Under the pieces are notes generated by a model. The model was given only the letters and a program-made list of their open reading frames with translations, ran no database searches and was not told where the DNA came from. Made by a program: the position numbers and the translations under genes. Source: Gelidibacter sp035515035 (lineage in GTDB: Bacteria; Bacteroidota; Bacteroidia; Flavobacteriales; Flavobacteriaceae). From it: a stretch of 64,000 bases of DNA. The stretch lies in assembly GCF_035515035.1 (NCBI RefSeq), contig NZ_DATJCA010000152.1:1-64000 (forward strand), given 5' to 3'. Positions 24,279-33,148 of the stretch are shown piece after piece. Within the stretch, counting starts at the first letter, position 1, and every line of letters begins with the position of its first letter.

Positions 24279-24309
24279 CAAATGTACATACATTATGTTA
24301 AATGTCAAA
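24279..24309 (-). promoter_or_regulatory. Canonical promoter of the atp operon
   Basis: On the minus strand TTTG (24309-24306) is followed after exactly 19 nt by TACATTTG (24286-24279), matching the Bacteroidota consensus TTTG-N19-TAnnTTTG. The box is 38 nt before the atpB ATG. Confidence 0.75.
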
Positions 24310-24340
24310 CACTTTTTTATCATTATTAAACCCACGGTTG

Positions 24341-24742
24341 TTATGGGGTTTTTTGGAGGAATTTTGTAATGGAATAAACCTCAAAAGCCAAGTAGATAAA
24401 ATAAGGAATAAAAAAGTTGAAAATGTCCGGTTGTTTCTTCTCGAAATCCGATAGAATTATAGGTAAAAGGAACAAAATAGCCAGAAACATTTTTACAAAT
24501 GTACTTCCCATAAAGAGTACAAAAATATCGGTTTTACCAGTGGAAAATTTATAGTTTACTGCAGTATACAGTAAGGTGGTCACTGAAAAATGAAAGACAT
24601 AAATTTGCCATACGGGGAAAAACAATTTCAGTTCAGATCCAAAATAGGTTAGCAAATAACTATGCATGCCATAGAGCACTAAACTTAAAACCGTGATGAG
24701 AAGTAAAAAATTAACTTGTCTTTTTAGAAAGGTTGGATTCAT
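24341..24742 (-). CDS. Small membrane protein of the atp locus (DUF6168-like)
   Basis: The best start is the ATG at 24742 (M-N-P-T-F-L-K-R-Q), giving 133 residues with four hydrophobic segments; an upstream in-frame ATG adds a polar extension of 24 residues. It lies between the AtpZ-like gene and atpB, the place where AtpI-type assembly factors are found in other bacteria. The sequence resembles DUF6168 proteins of Flavobacteriaceae, but I am not certain. A helper role in F0 assembly is inferred from position. Confidence 0.6.
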   Translation of the reverse strand: MNPTFLKRQVNFLLLITVLSLVLYGMHSYLLTYFGSELKLFFPVWQIYVFHFSVTTLLYTAVNYKFSTGKTDIFVLFMGSTFVKMFLAILFLLPIILSDFEKKQPDIFNFFIPYFIYLAFEVYSITKFLQKTP

Positions 24743-24942
24743 TAAATATGATAAAAATTTGTTGGATATTATTTTTATTCCGCACAAGGTTTCAAAAAAC
24801 CCATACCTCTGCATGGTGGCATTGAGAAACGATATTCCAATCAGGAAATTAGGCCCTTACCAAAAATGGGAGAAAAACTTTCCTCCCTTTCGCCAAGCAC
24901 AAGGTACAACGTGAAAAAGTCACAAGTTTTTTGTGATGTACT

Positions 24943-25176
24943 TTATTTCTCGTCTTTTGAATTTGCAATAATACGTCTTATTACAAAAACTACCGCCACA
25001 ATGGTAGAGGTTAAGGACAAAATAATAGTCCATAGATTGCCTTCATTACCATAATGGTCGTCAAGCTTGACCCCTATAAAGCTGCCAATTCCGATAATAG
25101 CAAACATTTGAATGCCTATACTCGAATATTTCGCATAGCTATTAAGCGGGTTGCCCTTTTTCGGTTGCTCTGGCAT
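24943..25176 (-). CDS. AtpZ/AtpI-like protein
   Basis: The ATG at 25176 (M-P-E-Q-P-K-K-G) gives 77 residues with two membrane helices (G-I-Q-M-F-A-I-I-G-I-G-S-F-I-G and I-I-L-S-L-T-S-T-I-V-A-V-V-F-V-I) separated by a K-L-D-D-H-Y turn, the usual AtpZ/AtpI pattern. It overlaps the 3' end of the bactofilin gene by 35 nt. AtpZ/AtpI proteins assist ATP synthase assembly or magnesium supply; that role is taken from the family. Confidence 0.75.
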   Translation of the reverse strand: MPEQPKKGNPLNSYAKYSSIGIQMFAIIGIGSFIGVKLDDHYGNEGNLWTIILSLTSTIVAVVFVIRRIIANSKDEK

Positions 25177-25585
25177 TGATTTCTGGTGCTTTTGACGTGT
25201 TATTATAGACATGTTCTTTAAGAGTGCCTTTCATGAGGCAGGTGGCATTGAACGCAGCCCCTGGCTCTACGGCCAATTTGCCCACTTCCACTTCGCCTTC
25301 AACAAATGCTGAAGATTTTAATGACAAGGTATCTGAAAGAATAAGTTTTCCTGAAAATTTCCCTTCAATATCAGCATTGGCGCCATTAAGTGTGCCTTTG
25401 ATAATGCCTGTTTTTCCAAGAACTACTTTTCCGGGCGTTTTAACGTTGCCCAATATGGTTCCTTCAACTCTAAAATCGCCATCGCTAATGATATCACCTG
25501 TGATGGTGGTGCCTTTGGCAATAGTGTTTTGTTGATTAACTGATTCTGAGGTTGTTTTTCCTTTTTTTGGTTTTTCTGTAAACAT
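25142..25585 (-). CDS. Bactofilin (polymer-forming cytoskeletal protein)
   Basis: The 147-residue protein has short flexible ends and a central right-handed beta-helix domain (about 25-120) with regularly spaced glycine and hydrophobic residues (G-T-T-I-T-G-D-I, G-K-V-V-L-G-K-T-G-I-I-K-G). This is the bactofilin (DUF583) fold, which polymerises without nucleotide. It follows sprE by 12 nt, so it may scaffold envelope or motility components. Confidence 0.9.
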   Translation of the reverse strand: MFTEKPKKGKTTSESVNQQNTIAKGTTITGDIISDGDFRVEGTILGNVKTPGKVVLGKTGIIKGTLNGANADIEGKFSGKLILSDTLSLKSSAFVEGEVEVGKLAVEPGAAFNATCLMKGTLKEHVYNNTSKAPEINARATEKGQPA

Positions 25586-25597
25586 AATTCTGGTGGT

Positions 25598-28180
25598 TTA
25601 TTGATTTTCTAGGTAGTCTTTGAGGTTTTTATGTCGTTGCACAATTTCATAGTTAGGTGATGAAATGGCAATATAAGGTCGGGTAATATTAGCTTTTCGT
25701 TCTCTGAGCAAATCGGCAAATCCGCTAGCTCCGTAAATACTTTTTAGGCCGTGGACCACTATAAACGTCGTGTTGGGGTCATAAACATCTTTGGAAACGC
25801 TCAAATCAAAATACCTGATTTGGGTGACCTCATCATTCAACAGCTTTAAAAAGGCATCCAAATCTTCGTTAGTGGCATTATCAAATTGATACAGAACATT
25901 GAATTTGGTGCCAATGGAATCTGATTTAAATTCCCTGTCTGACAATGCAGGAATGACATTTTTCATGATTTCCTGAGCGCGTTTGCCCTCTTCGGAATTT
26001 GGAAAGTTTAAAGCGATATAATTTACACCCTCTTTATAAGCTTCAAAGCCGTACAAACGGCCTTTTGCCGAAGCTTTTAAAATTTCAAACTTAGGCACGA
26101 TGGGCTCTCCTTGGAATTCCAGAATGTACTTATCACTCTGATCGATGACTTCTTGAAATTTTTGTGCTTCATAATTGGCATAAGTACGCTCATAAATACT
26201 TTCAGGACTGTTCTCATCCTTGGACATTTCCGATTTTGGATTTAAAAGTATGGCCGCATATCTTGATTCTGGATTATTTGTAATGATATCCTGCTTGATC
26301 TGCTCGGCTGCATTGGGTTCGTCCAATCGGCCATATAATTTGTACAAGTTGTATTTGGCCGGCAATACGAGGCGCTCTTCTGGATTGTTTTGCATCAAGG
26401 TAGTGAGCTTTTCCTTGGCAAGTTCGTATTCTTGAAACTTCTCCTTATAGATGACACCCAATTGATAATAGGCGTAATTTCTGTCTTTATTGAGGCTGTC
26501 AATAACTTTTTGATCTGACGGGATTTTTGAAACATAAAACTCCGGATCGTAACGCTCCTCTTCTGAAGCATCACTGCCCAAATTATTACTTTGAACGGTA
26601 AGTTCATTACTTCGCGTACTTGAAAGTCGCCAATTATCTTGAAGTGAACGGTCTCCCCAAATTTTTAAAAACTCATTTTTTCCGTAGGCTACGGTATTGG
26701 TATTATAAAAATAAAAGGTTGATTTAGCACCTCCCGGCGGATTTGCACTACTTGTAAAGCTTCCAGCATTTCTGTTATTGCCGATATTATCTGCGGCTAC
26801 AATACCTGAACTTGCTTTTCTTAAGGCAATTTCTTCTTGCTCTTTTAAAACCTGAGCTTCGGCCTTTAATTTATCGATGTAGGTTTCAAAAATGGCCATT
26901 CTATCGGCGTCCGATAAACTTACCAAATTCAAGATACTATCGTTGACTTGAGCTACATTTTCATAATAAATGACATCATCCAAATTTTCCCTTTTGCGTT
27001 TGATGGTTCGGAAAGGCTTGGAGTCGATCACCATATTGGTCAGCGTACTATCATAATAAGCACCTGCGGTTTTATACTCCGATTTATCAAAACTCATATC
27101 ACCCAGCGTCACGTAATCGAGAGCTCGTAAGTGTTTATCGCCAGAAGAAGATCTTAGGGATTTGTTATAATAGACAACCGCCAAAGAATCGCGATCCGCA
27201 GCTTTATGGAATTCTGCAATCCGGTAATAGATTTTGTCCAAAAATGGTCGGTTTTCACGGTCTTCCTCAAGCTTGGTCAGATAGTCATGAAAGGCCACAA
27301 CGTCACCAGTATCAAGCATAAAATTGGCAGCTTTAGCCAAATGGGCATTGATATAATAAGCTCGTGGCACTTTTCTGTGCAAATCAATCACCTTATCAAA
27401 GGCTATATTGGCACTATCTTTATATCCAAACTCATTGTAAAGTTGGCCTCTAATATAATTGTAACGTGCTTTTTCGTTATTTTTCTTGGTATGGGCGGCC
27501 GCTATTGCCAATTGGGCCAAGGCACTGTCTTTTGCTTGAATGTTGATGTAGGCTTCTGCCAGAGTAGCGGTGGCATCAGCTAAATCCTGATCGCTCAATT
27601 TCTCCAGTCGCAACAATCGCTTTAAATTCTTGATGGCAAGCTCATTGTTTTCAAGCCGCATATTGGTTTTTTCACGCCAAATCTTGGCTTCATTGATTTT
27701 GTCGCTGGCCGCATATTTGTAGAGAATATAATTAAAAGCTTCTACTGCTGGAATAAAACGTTGATCAAAATAACGCGCCTTGCCCAGCAATAAATAGGCT
27801 TCATCAATTTGAGGGTTGTATTCCCTGCCTTTGATATTCATCCCATGGGTTTGAACCGCCTTGATTGCTTTTTCTTCAGCACGTTCAAAATCGGAATTTT
27901 TGGATTGTCCCGGAAGCATAAAATCATCCGTAGTTTCCATCCGTTCTACGGAAAGCAATTCCCAAAAATTATCGGTAAACGCATTGTCCACGGCGGCCCT
28001 TCCGTTTTCCAGCGCAATATTTCCATTATAAAGAATGTTATATTTTGTGCCCATTGCATGGAAATTTCTGTTGATAAAGGTATCCTTTTTGCGCGAGCAA
28101 CTTGTGACTATAAGTGCCACCAAAAACAGAAATAATATGGATTTAAAAAAGCTGTGCAACGTGGGTCGTATTAGGTTCAT
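25598..28180 (-). CDS. sprE: Gliding motility / type IX secretion lipoprotein SprE (PorW)
   Basis: The 860-residue protein has a lipoprotein signal with lipobox I-V-T-S-C28 and many TPR-like helical repeats (about 100-400 and 550-750), matching SprE/PorW in length and order. The block F-I-N-R-N-F-H-A-M-G-T-K-Y-N just after the lipobox is characteristic. In Flavobacterium and Porphyromonas this lipoprotein is needed for type IX secretion and, in gliders, for surface adhesin export. It heads a leftward series with the bactofilin and AtpZ-like genes. Confidence 0.88.
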   Translation of the reverse strand: MNLIRPTLHSFFKSILFLFLVALIVTSCSRKKDTFINRNFHAMGTKYNILYNGNIALENGRAAVDNAFTDNFWELLSVERMETTDDFMLPGQSKNSDFERAEEKAIKAVQTHGMNIKGREYNPQIDEAYLLLGKARYFDQRFIPAVEAFNYILYKYAASDKINEAKIWREKTNMRLENNELAIKNLKRLLRLEKLSDQDLADATATLAEAYINIQAKDSALAQLAIAAAHTKKNNEKARYNYIRGQLYNEFGYKDSANIAFDKVIDLHRKVPRAYYINAHLAKAANFMLDTGDVVAFHDYLTKLEEDRENRPFLDKIYYRIAEFHKAADRDSLAVVYYNKSLRSSSGDKHLRALDYVTLGDMSFDKSEYKTAGAYYDSTLTNMVIDSKPFRTIKRKRENLDDVIYYENVAQVNDSILNLVSLSDADRMAIFETYIDKLKAEAQVLKEQEEIALRKASSGIVAADNIGNNRNAGSFTSSANPPGGAKSTFYFYNTNTVAYGKNEFLKIWGDRSLQDNWRLSSTRSNELTVQSNNLGSDASEEERYDPEFYVSKIPSDQKVIDSLNKDRNYAYYQLGVIYKEKFQEYELAKEKLTTLMQNNPEERLVLPAKYNLYKLYGRLDEPNAAEQIKQDIITNNPESRYAAILLNPKSEMSKDENSPESIYERTYANYEAQKFQEVIDQSDKYILEFQGEPIVPKFEILKASAKGRLYGFEAYKEGVNYIALNFPNSEEGKRAQEIMKNVIPALSDREFKSDSIGTKFNVLYQFDNATNEDLDAFLKLLNDEVTQIRYFDLSVSKDVYDPNTTFIVVHGLKSIYGASGFADLLRERKANITRPYIAISSPNYEIVQRHKNLKDYLENQ

Positions 28181-28497
28181 AAGATAACTGAAAACAGCTC
28201 CTTATATTATGCAATGCTGTAAAAATAAGCATCTTTTTGAATTATAGGAGAAAAATCAGCGGACTTTTCAATGTGCGATACTTGAGGATTTGCGGAGGCG
28301 TGGAGGCGAGAAGGCGAAATATTATGTTGAGACTTGACGGGTTTTAAAAATCTATCAGGTCTAAAAGCACTAAATTCCAATCTTACATTAGGTCTCAAAT
28401 AAAATGGCGCATAGCCATTCGAATCAACAGCCTGAAAGACCTGATAAACTAGTAATCATTTGACACACAAAAAAACCTAAAGACCTAAGAAAAGTGG
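28181..28497. other. Intergenic region with inverted AGGTCT pairs and a period-8 repeat
   Basis: This 317-bp gap holds a small period-8 repeat (28286-28317) and two nested inverted pairs: TATCAGGTCT (28353-28362) with AGACCTGATA (28437-28446), and TTAGGTCT (28388-28395) with AGACCTAA (28481-28488). An open frame of 63 codons (28207-28398, minus) looks spurious: it has no family resemblance and odd composition. No clear -7 box for sprE was found. Confidence 0.5.
28286..28317. repeat. Four-unit period-8 repeat
   Basis: Units GGATTTGC, GGAGGCGT, GGAGGCGA and GAAGGCGA follow without gaps. It is G-rich, in contrast to its surroundings. Confidence 0.5.
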
Positions 28498-29196
28498 TTA
28501 TTCTCCCGCAAAATGTACTTCCAATTCTTTTAACGTGGCGGCACTTGTGGCCAAATCTTTAATAACTTCCCCTTTTTCCAAAACCACAATCCGATCACTC
28601 ACCTCCGTAACATGCATCAGGTCATGACTTGAGACCAGTACCGTTACGCCCTGCTGCCCTGCAAGATTTTTAATGATCTGTTTCAAACGGATTTGGGTGG
28701 TGGGATCAAGATTGGCAAAAGGTTCATCAAGAATGATGACTTCCGGATTCCCGATGAGTGCGGCGATAATGCCTACCTTTTTCTGGTTGCCCTTGCTCAA
28801 ATCTCTCAAATATTTTTTCTGATTTAATATTTCGCCATGAAAAAAGTCTTCAAATTGCTTTAACAAAGCATCCACATCGGCTTTATTTTGACCTCGCAAT
28901 TCACCAATAAAATAGAAGTATTCTTCTGGAGTCAAATAACCAATTAAAAACGTTTCATCAATATATGCCGAAGTAAACGGTTTCCAGTCTTCACTTTCAT
29001 TAACTTGGATGCCCTTACTCTTAATGAACCCCGTGGTCGGTTGGATCAAATCGAGCAGCAGACTGAAAAAAGTAGTTTTCCCTGCGCCATTATTGCCCAC
29101 CAAGCCAAAGCTCTGACCTTTCGGTATGACAAGGGTTTCAATGTTTAATACGGGGCCTGCATTATATGATTTTGATAGGTTGGATACTGTTATCAT
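28498..29196 (-). CDS. ABC transporter ATPase
   Basis: The 232-residue protein has Walker A G34-N-N-G-A-G-K-T41, the signature L133-S-K-G-N-Q138 and Walker B I154-I-L-D-E-P159. It resembles ATPases of the CcmA/NatA type. The start is 2 nt from the stop of the DUF5687 permease gene, so the two form an exporter pair. The substrate is unknown. Confidence 0.93.
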   Translation of the reverse strand: MITVSNLSKSYNAGPVLNIETLVIPKGQSFGLVGNNGAGKTTFFSLLLDLIQPTTGFIKSKGIQVNESEDWKPFTSAYIDETFLIGYLTPEEYFYFIGELRGQNKADVDALLKQFEDFFHGEILNQKKYLRDLSKGNQKKVGIIAALIGNPEVIILDEPFANLDPTTQIRLKQIIKNLAGQQGVTVLVSSHDLMHVTEVSDRIVVLEKGEVIKDLATSAATLKELEVHFAGE

Positions 29197-29198
29197 AA

Positions 29199-30668
29199 TT
29201 AGTTGTTTTGTTTGTAAGCTGCTAATGTTTTATATTTTTCTGACTTATAGACTTTTTCTATAATATCGAATACTTTGTTCTTGAATAAAAGTCCCGTCAA
29301 TCCAGCAATTGCAACCAAAGCAAAACCGAAAACTTCACCGAGCGTAAAATGTCCAACGGCATAAATGGCCATTGGCAATAGCAATTTTGGAATGGTCAAC
29401 AACAAGGTCTTCGCATTGAACGCCTGTTTGTCCCCAAACGCTTTTTTACTTGTGGTCAGGTCAATTGGTGTTTTTATATACGCACCTCCCCAAAGAACGA
29501 AATGACTATTGACCCCAATATTATAAAAAGCGCCCACTACAACTGCATAAGCTTGCCATCCCCAATACAGGTAAAACACTGAAATGAGTGTGGAAACTAT
29601 GGTGGCAATGACCATTAAGTACCATTTTGAGGCGATATATTCTTTGTACCGAATGTTTTGACTCATCATTAACGGGTAATATGCACTATCCCAACTTGGC
29701 ACAAATTGCCCGAAGGTGAATAAAAATCCGCCAGAAATAAAAATACCGGCAAAGATTCTCCAGAAAGGGCCATCATAGGCCTCAACCGAGCCTGTAAAAA
29801 ACAGTAAGCCGTAGAATATAAACAACACGCTCATAAATAAGGTCGTTTTTGAGCGTTTATTGCGTCTTAATAATTTGATGTCATTTTTAAGGAAGGTGGA
29901 CATGCTTCCAAATCGGTTCAACCATGTATAATCTTGAGTCTCTGCAAGGTCATGCTTTACAGACAGACCAGCGTCCAGATACAAGTTCTTTATAAAGTAG
30001 GTAAACGCTATCTTATAGAACACCACCATTAAAATTACAGGAATAAATGCCAAATAAGGCACGGCATAAAAGGAGTTAAAAATAGGATAGGTAAACTGGG
30101 TGATGTCAAAAATTCCGTAATACTGAAGTCCCACCAATACGACGATAACACCAATAACCCCGAAGAAAACTCCATTTTTATTATTGACGAAAATATTGAG
30201 GAAGTTATTACAATAAATCCAACCTAAAATAGCAAGGTTCCAGGCCAACACCTGTAAAACAGGGAAACCTTCCATGATAAGTACAATCGAAAATGGAATA
30301 AAGAAAAATGCATGAAGACAATTGAAAAACGAAATCATGGTTTTACCAATAGCAAAATTGACAATTCCTTTTCTCTTAATGGGCAGATACATGAGGGGCT
30401 TGATGTTCATAACGGGCATTTTTTGAAGAAAATACCTAAACACCAAGTCAAACAGCATATAATAAATTAAGACTTGATTGACCACTTGAAAGGGTTCCAT
30501 TTTCAAGCCGTCCTCAATCATAAAATAAACCCCAAAACCTATGATTGAAAATGAGGCGATCATCCACAGTGCGCCAAAAACCATCATTATTTTTAGGAAG
30601 AGATTGGTCTTAAAAGAAGCAGATCTTATAAAAGATTTCCACTCCAGACTAATAAAATATTTAAACAT
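29199..30668 (-). CDS. DUF5687 family ABC-type permease
   Basis: The 489-residue protein has about ten to twelve hydrophobic segments and begins M-F-K-Y-F-I-S-L-E-W-K-S-F-I-R, typical of DUF5687 proteins of Bacteroidota. Its partner is the ATPase encoded immediately downstream. A role in export of an unknown compound is inferred from this pairing. Confidence 0.8.
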   Translation of the reverse strand: MFKYFISLEWKSFIRSASFKTNLFLKIMMVFGALWMIASFSIIGFGVYFMIEDGLKMEPFQVVNQVLIYYMLFDLVFRYFLQKMPVMNIKPLMYLPIKRKGIVNFAIGKTMISFFNCLHAFFFIPFSIVLIMEGFPVLQVLAWNLAILGWIYCNNFLNIFVNNKNGVFFGVIGVIVVLVGLQYYGIFDITQFTYPIFNSFYAVPYLAFIPVILMVVFYKIAFTYFIKNLYLDAGLSVKHDLAETQDYTWLNRFGSMSTFLKNDIKLLRRNKRSKTTLFMSVLFIFYGLLFFTGSVEAYDGPFWRIFAGIFISGGFLFTFGQFVPSWDSAYYPLMMSQNIRYKEYIASKWYLMVIATIVSTLISVFYLYWGWQAYAVVVGAFYNIGVNSHFVLWGGAYIKTPIDLTTSKKAFGDKQAFNAKTLLLTIPKLLLPMAIYAVGHFTLGEVFGFALVAIAGLTGLLFKNKVFDIIEKVYKSEKYKTLAAYKQNN

Positions 30669-30825
30669 ACTGTTTTGGTTGTGATTTAAACATATGTAAT
30701 ATTAATACCCTTTTTGTTACAAAGAAACTACAACTAAAGAAAGTTTAAGAAGACATTCACCTTAAAAACAGTCGTACCTCTCTTATAATTTTGTTAGAGA
30801 GGTGGCATTTATTATAAGCTTTCGT

Positions 30826-30833
30826 TACTTTTG
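30826..30833 (+). promoter_or_regulatory. -7 box before the reductase gene
   Basis: TACTTTTG matches TAnnTTTG and lies 15 nt before the ATG. A second match, TAATTTTG, lies at 30786-30793. No good -33 element is seen for either. Confidence 0.4.
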
Positions 30834-30848
30834 GGGAAAAATTAAAAC

Positions 30849-31904
30849 ATGTCACATTTTCACACCCTAACCATAAAAAATATTGAGAGGGTAACTTCCA
30901 AAGCGGTCACCCTTAACTTTGAAGTCCCTCAACATCTCAAAGACGTATTTCAATTTAAAGCAGGCCAATATATCACCATAAAATGTAACCTTAATGGCAC
31001 AGAAATAAGACGTGATTACTCCTTATGTTCCTCTCCAAAAAGTGGCGATTTAAGAGTGGCTGTAAAAGAAGTGAAAGATGGTACGTTTTCTGCCTATGTC
31101 AACCAAGAATTGAAAGTTGGAGACCAATTGGAAATCGCGGCACCAAGAGGCCATTTTATTTTTGAGCCGAATGATATAAAAACCAAACATATTGCAGCCT
31201 TTGCGGCAGGAAGTGGAATTACACCCATTTTAAGCATCATTAAATGCGCTCTGGAAGAAGAGGTCATGAGCAATGTGGTTTTGGTTTATGGTAATAAAAC
31301 TCCCGACGATACGATGTTCATGAGCGAATTATTGGAACTTCATCGTCAGTACAGCGATCGTTTGGCCATTCAGTTTGTATTTAGTCAAGCACAAGCAGAT
31401 GATTCTATTTTTGGACGCATTGAAAAAAGTACGGTCAACTTAATTTTAAAGCACAAGCATAAAGATCTGAGCATTGATGCTTTCTATCTCTGTGGCCCGG
31501 AGGCTATGATCCACACGGTTAAGGATGTACTTTCAGAACATGAAATTCCTAAAGACCGCGTGTTTTTTGAACTGTTCAAGGCTGCCAAACCTACAGAAAG
31601 GGATACAGCGACCATTCCTGATGGGCAAACAAGAATCTCTGTTGTGTTGGATGATGAAACCACAACCTTTGAAATGTCGCAAAAACAAACCATCCTTGAA
31701 GCTGCTCTAGATAACGATTTAGACGCACCTTATTCGTGCCAAGGCGGCATTTGTAGTAGTTGTTTGGCAAGAGTAATTGAGGGAGAGGCAAAAATGCGCC
31801 AAAACAATATTTTGACGGATGGTGAAGTAGCCGAAGGATTGATCCTAACCTGTCAAGCGCATCCTTTGACCCCAAACATAAAAATAGATTATGATGATAT
31901 TTAA
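30849..31904 (+). CDS. PaaE-like flavin reductase with 2Fe-2S ferredoxin domain
   Basis: The 351-residue protein has three parts: an FAD-binding barrel (R55-D-Y-S58), an NAD(P)-binding domain (G121-S-G-I-T-P126, C-G-P-E at about 215-218) and a C-terminal plant-type 2Fe-2S domain with C297, C302, C305 and C335. This is the order of PaaE and related oxygenase reductases. No paaABCD oxygenase genes are present here, so it probably serves another electron acceptor. It stands alone between two minus-strand units. Confidence 0.88.
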   Translation: MSHFHTLTIKNIERVTSKAVTLNFEVPQHLKDVFQFKAGQYITIKCNLNGTEIRRDYSLCSSPKSGDLRVAVKEVKDGTFSAYVNQELKVGDQLEIAAPRGHFIFEPNDIKTKHIAAFAAGSGITPILSIIKCALEEEVMSNVVLVYGNKTPDDTMFMSELLELHRQYSDRLAIQFVFSQAQADDSIFGRIEKSTVNLILKHKHKDLSIDAFYLCGPEAMIHTVKDVLSEHEIPKDRVFFELFKAAKPTERDTATIPDGQTRISVVLDDETTTFEMSQKQTILEAALDNDLDAPYSCQGGICSSCLARVIEGEAKMRQNNILTDGEVAEGLILTCQAHPLTPNIKIDYDDI

Positions 31905-32074
31905 TATGCTTTAAACTGCAGATTAGATGGCATTAATCCTAAAAAACATTAATTTCATCGAAAAAACCGAAGTAATTGTCTTAAAATTGTGTTAATAAAA
32001 ATGAATTCTTTATTTTTATAACTGATTTAATTGTTACTATTATAAGGACTATCTATTAACATAAGATTAAATCT

Positions 32075-32101
32075 AACCCTGCTTTTTAGCGGGGTTTTTT
32101 T
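32075..32101 (+). terminator. Intrinsic terminator, overlapping the end of the convergent GT9 gene
   Basis: AACCCTGC (32075-32082) pairs with GCGGGGTT (32089-32096), with one G-T pair and a 6-nt loop, followed by seven T. It ends the reductase transcript. The stop codon of the convergent gene (32088-32086) lies in the loop, and its last codons (K-K-P-R) form one arm and the T-tract. Confidence 0.8.
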
Positions 32102-33108
32102 ATTATGTTTTCGATCTTTTCAACGACATCTTTTGGACTGATAGTTTCCATACAGGTCTCATAGCCTTCTGGAAATTTATTGCCGTAAATAGAAGTGGGG
32201 ATTTTAGGATATTTTTCTCGATCGGCTAAAAGAGCATTGTTTTCATTCTGATGAAATGGAAAAAATCCAGCATAGGGATGGGTCACTCCCCATAGTGTCA
32301 CTACTTTGATTCCCATCATGGCCGCCATATGGGCATTGCCAGAATCCATGGAAAGCATGACATCTAAATTTGAAATTAGGTCCAATTCCTCATCAAGACT
32401 TAATTTTCCGGCGATACTCCTTATCCTATCATTTTCAAGAGAACTTAAATACTCTGCTTCTGCTTTTCCGCCAAATAAGAAGATCATGGAATTTTTTGAT
32501 AACTCTTTAATCACTTCTTCCATCAACTCCAGCGGATACATTTTGCTTTTGTGAGCTGCAAATGGCGCAATTCCTATCCAGCTTTTGGTATTCTTTCCTA
32601 CCAATTCAAGGGTTTTGGAATTCAATTGGGCACGCTCGGGAAAATTGGGTTCTGAATCTTTAATAGGATACCCCAACTTTTCAAAGACATCCCGATAACG
32701 CCGGTGTGTTGTTTTAAGCTGTTTGAAAACTTTACCGTTCACTAAAGCTTTCTTTTCGTTTCTTCCCTTATCTATTTGAATGATTTTAAGATCCAATAGA
32801 AAGATTTTTAAGATTTTACTTCGAAGAACGTTGTGCAAATCGGCAACGGCATCAATTCCCAAAATCCGTAATTCTTTTGAAAGCTCCAAAAGCCCAAAAA
32901 AGCCTTTATGTTGACCTTTTAAATCTGCAGCATACACCGATACATTTTTTAAATCGCGAAAAAAAGGCGTAAAGAATTCCCGCGTCAAAACGGTTAACTT
33001 AACCTCGGGATACTGTTCCGTGAACGCCCTTAAAACAGGGACGGTCATGGCAACATCTCCCATGGCAGAAAGACGGATGACGAGAATGTGTTTTGGTTGT
33101 TTTGGCAT
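32086..33108 (-). CDS. Glycosyltransferase family 9 (heptosyltransferase-like)
   Basis: The 340-residue protein starts H-I-L-V-I-R-L-S-A-M-G-D-V-A-M-T-V-P, the GT9 signature, and has the C-terminal donor-binding block L-D-V-M-L-S-M-D-S-G-N-A-H-M-A. GT9 enzymes add heptose or similar sugars to lipid A core. It follows the DUF4254 gene by about 40 nt with a REP-like hairpin in between, a pairing consistent with lipopolysaccharide core synthesis. Confidence 0.88.
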   Translation of the reverse strand: MPKQPKHILVIRLSAMGDVAMTVPVLRAFTEQYPEVKLTVLTREFFTPFFRDLKNVSVYAADLKGQHKGFFGLLELSKELRILGIDAVADLHNVLRSKILKIFLLDLKIIQIDKGRNEKKALVNGKVFKQLKTTHRRYRDVFEKLGYPIKDSEPNFPERAQLNSKTLELVGKNTKSWIGIAPFAAHKSKMYPLELMEEVIKELSKNSMIFLFGGKAEAEYLSSLENDRIRSIAGKLSLDEELDLISNLDVMLSMDSGNAHMAAMMGIKVVTLWGVTHPYAGFFPFHQNENNALLADREKYPKIPTSIYGNKFPEGYETCMETISPKDVVEKIENIIKKPR

Positions 33109-33120
33109 ATTATAAATGAG

Positions 33121-33140
33121 GTTCCTGCCGGTGCAGGAAC
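33121..33140. repeat. REP-like palindromic hairpin, copy 2
   Basis: GTTCCTGC-CGGT-GCAGGAAC, a perfect 8-bp stem between the DUF4254 and GT9 genes, related to the palindrome at 19105-19122. Confidence 0.6.
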
Positions 33141-33148
33141 TGGATGGT

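Noticed and set aside
28207..28398. Open frame of 63 codons on the minus strand between sprE and the ABC ATPase gene
   Set aside because: No family resemblance, no promoter or signal, and it runs through the period-8 repeat and an inverted-repeat arm; better explained as chance.
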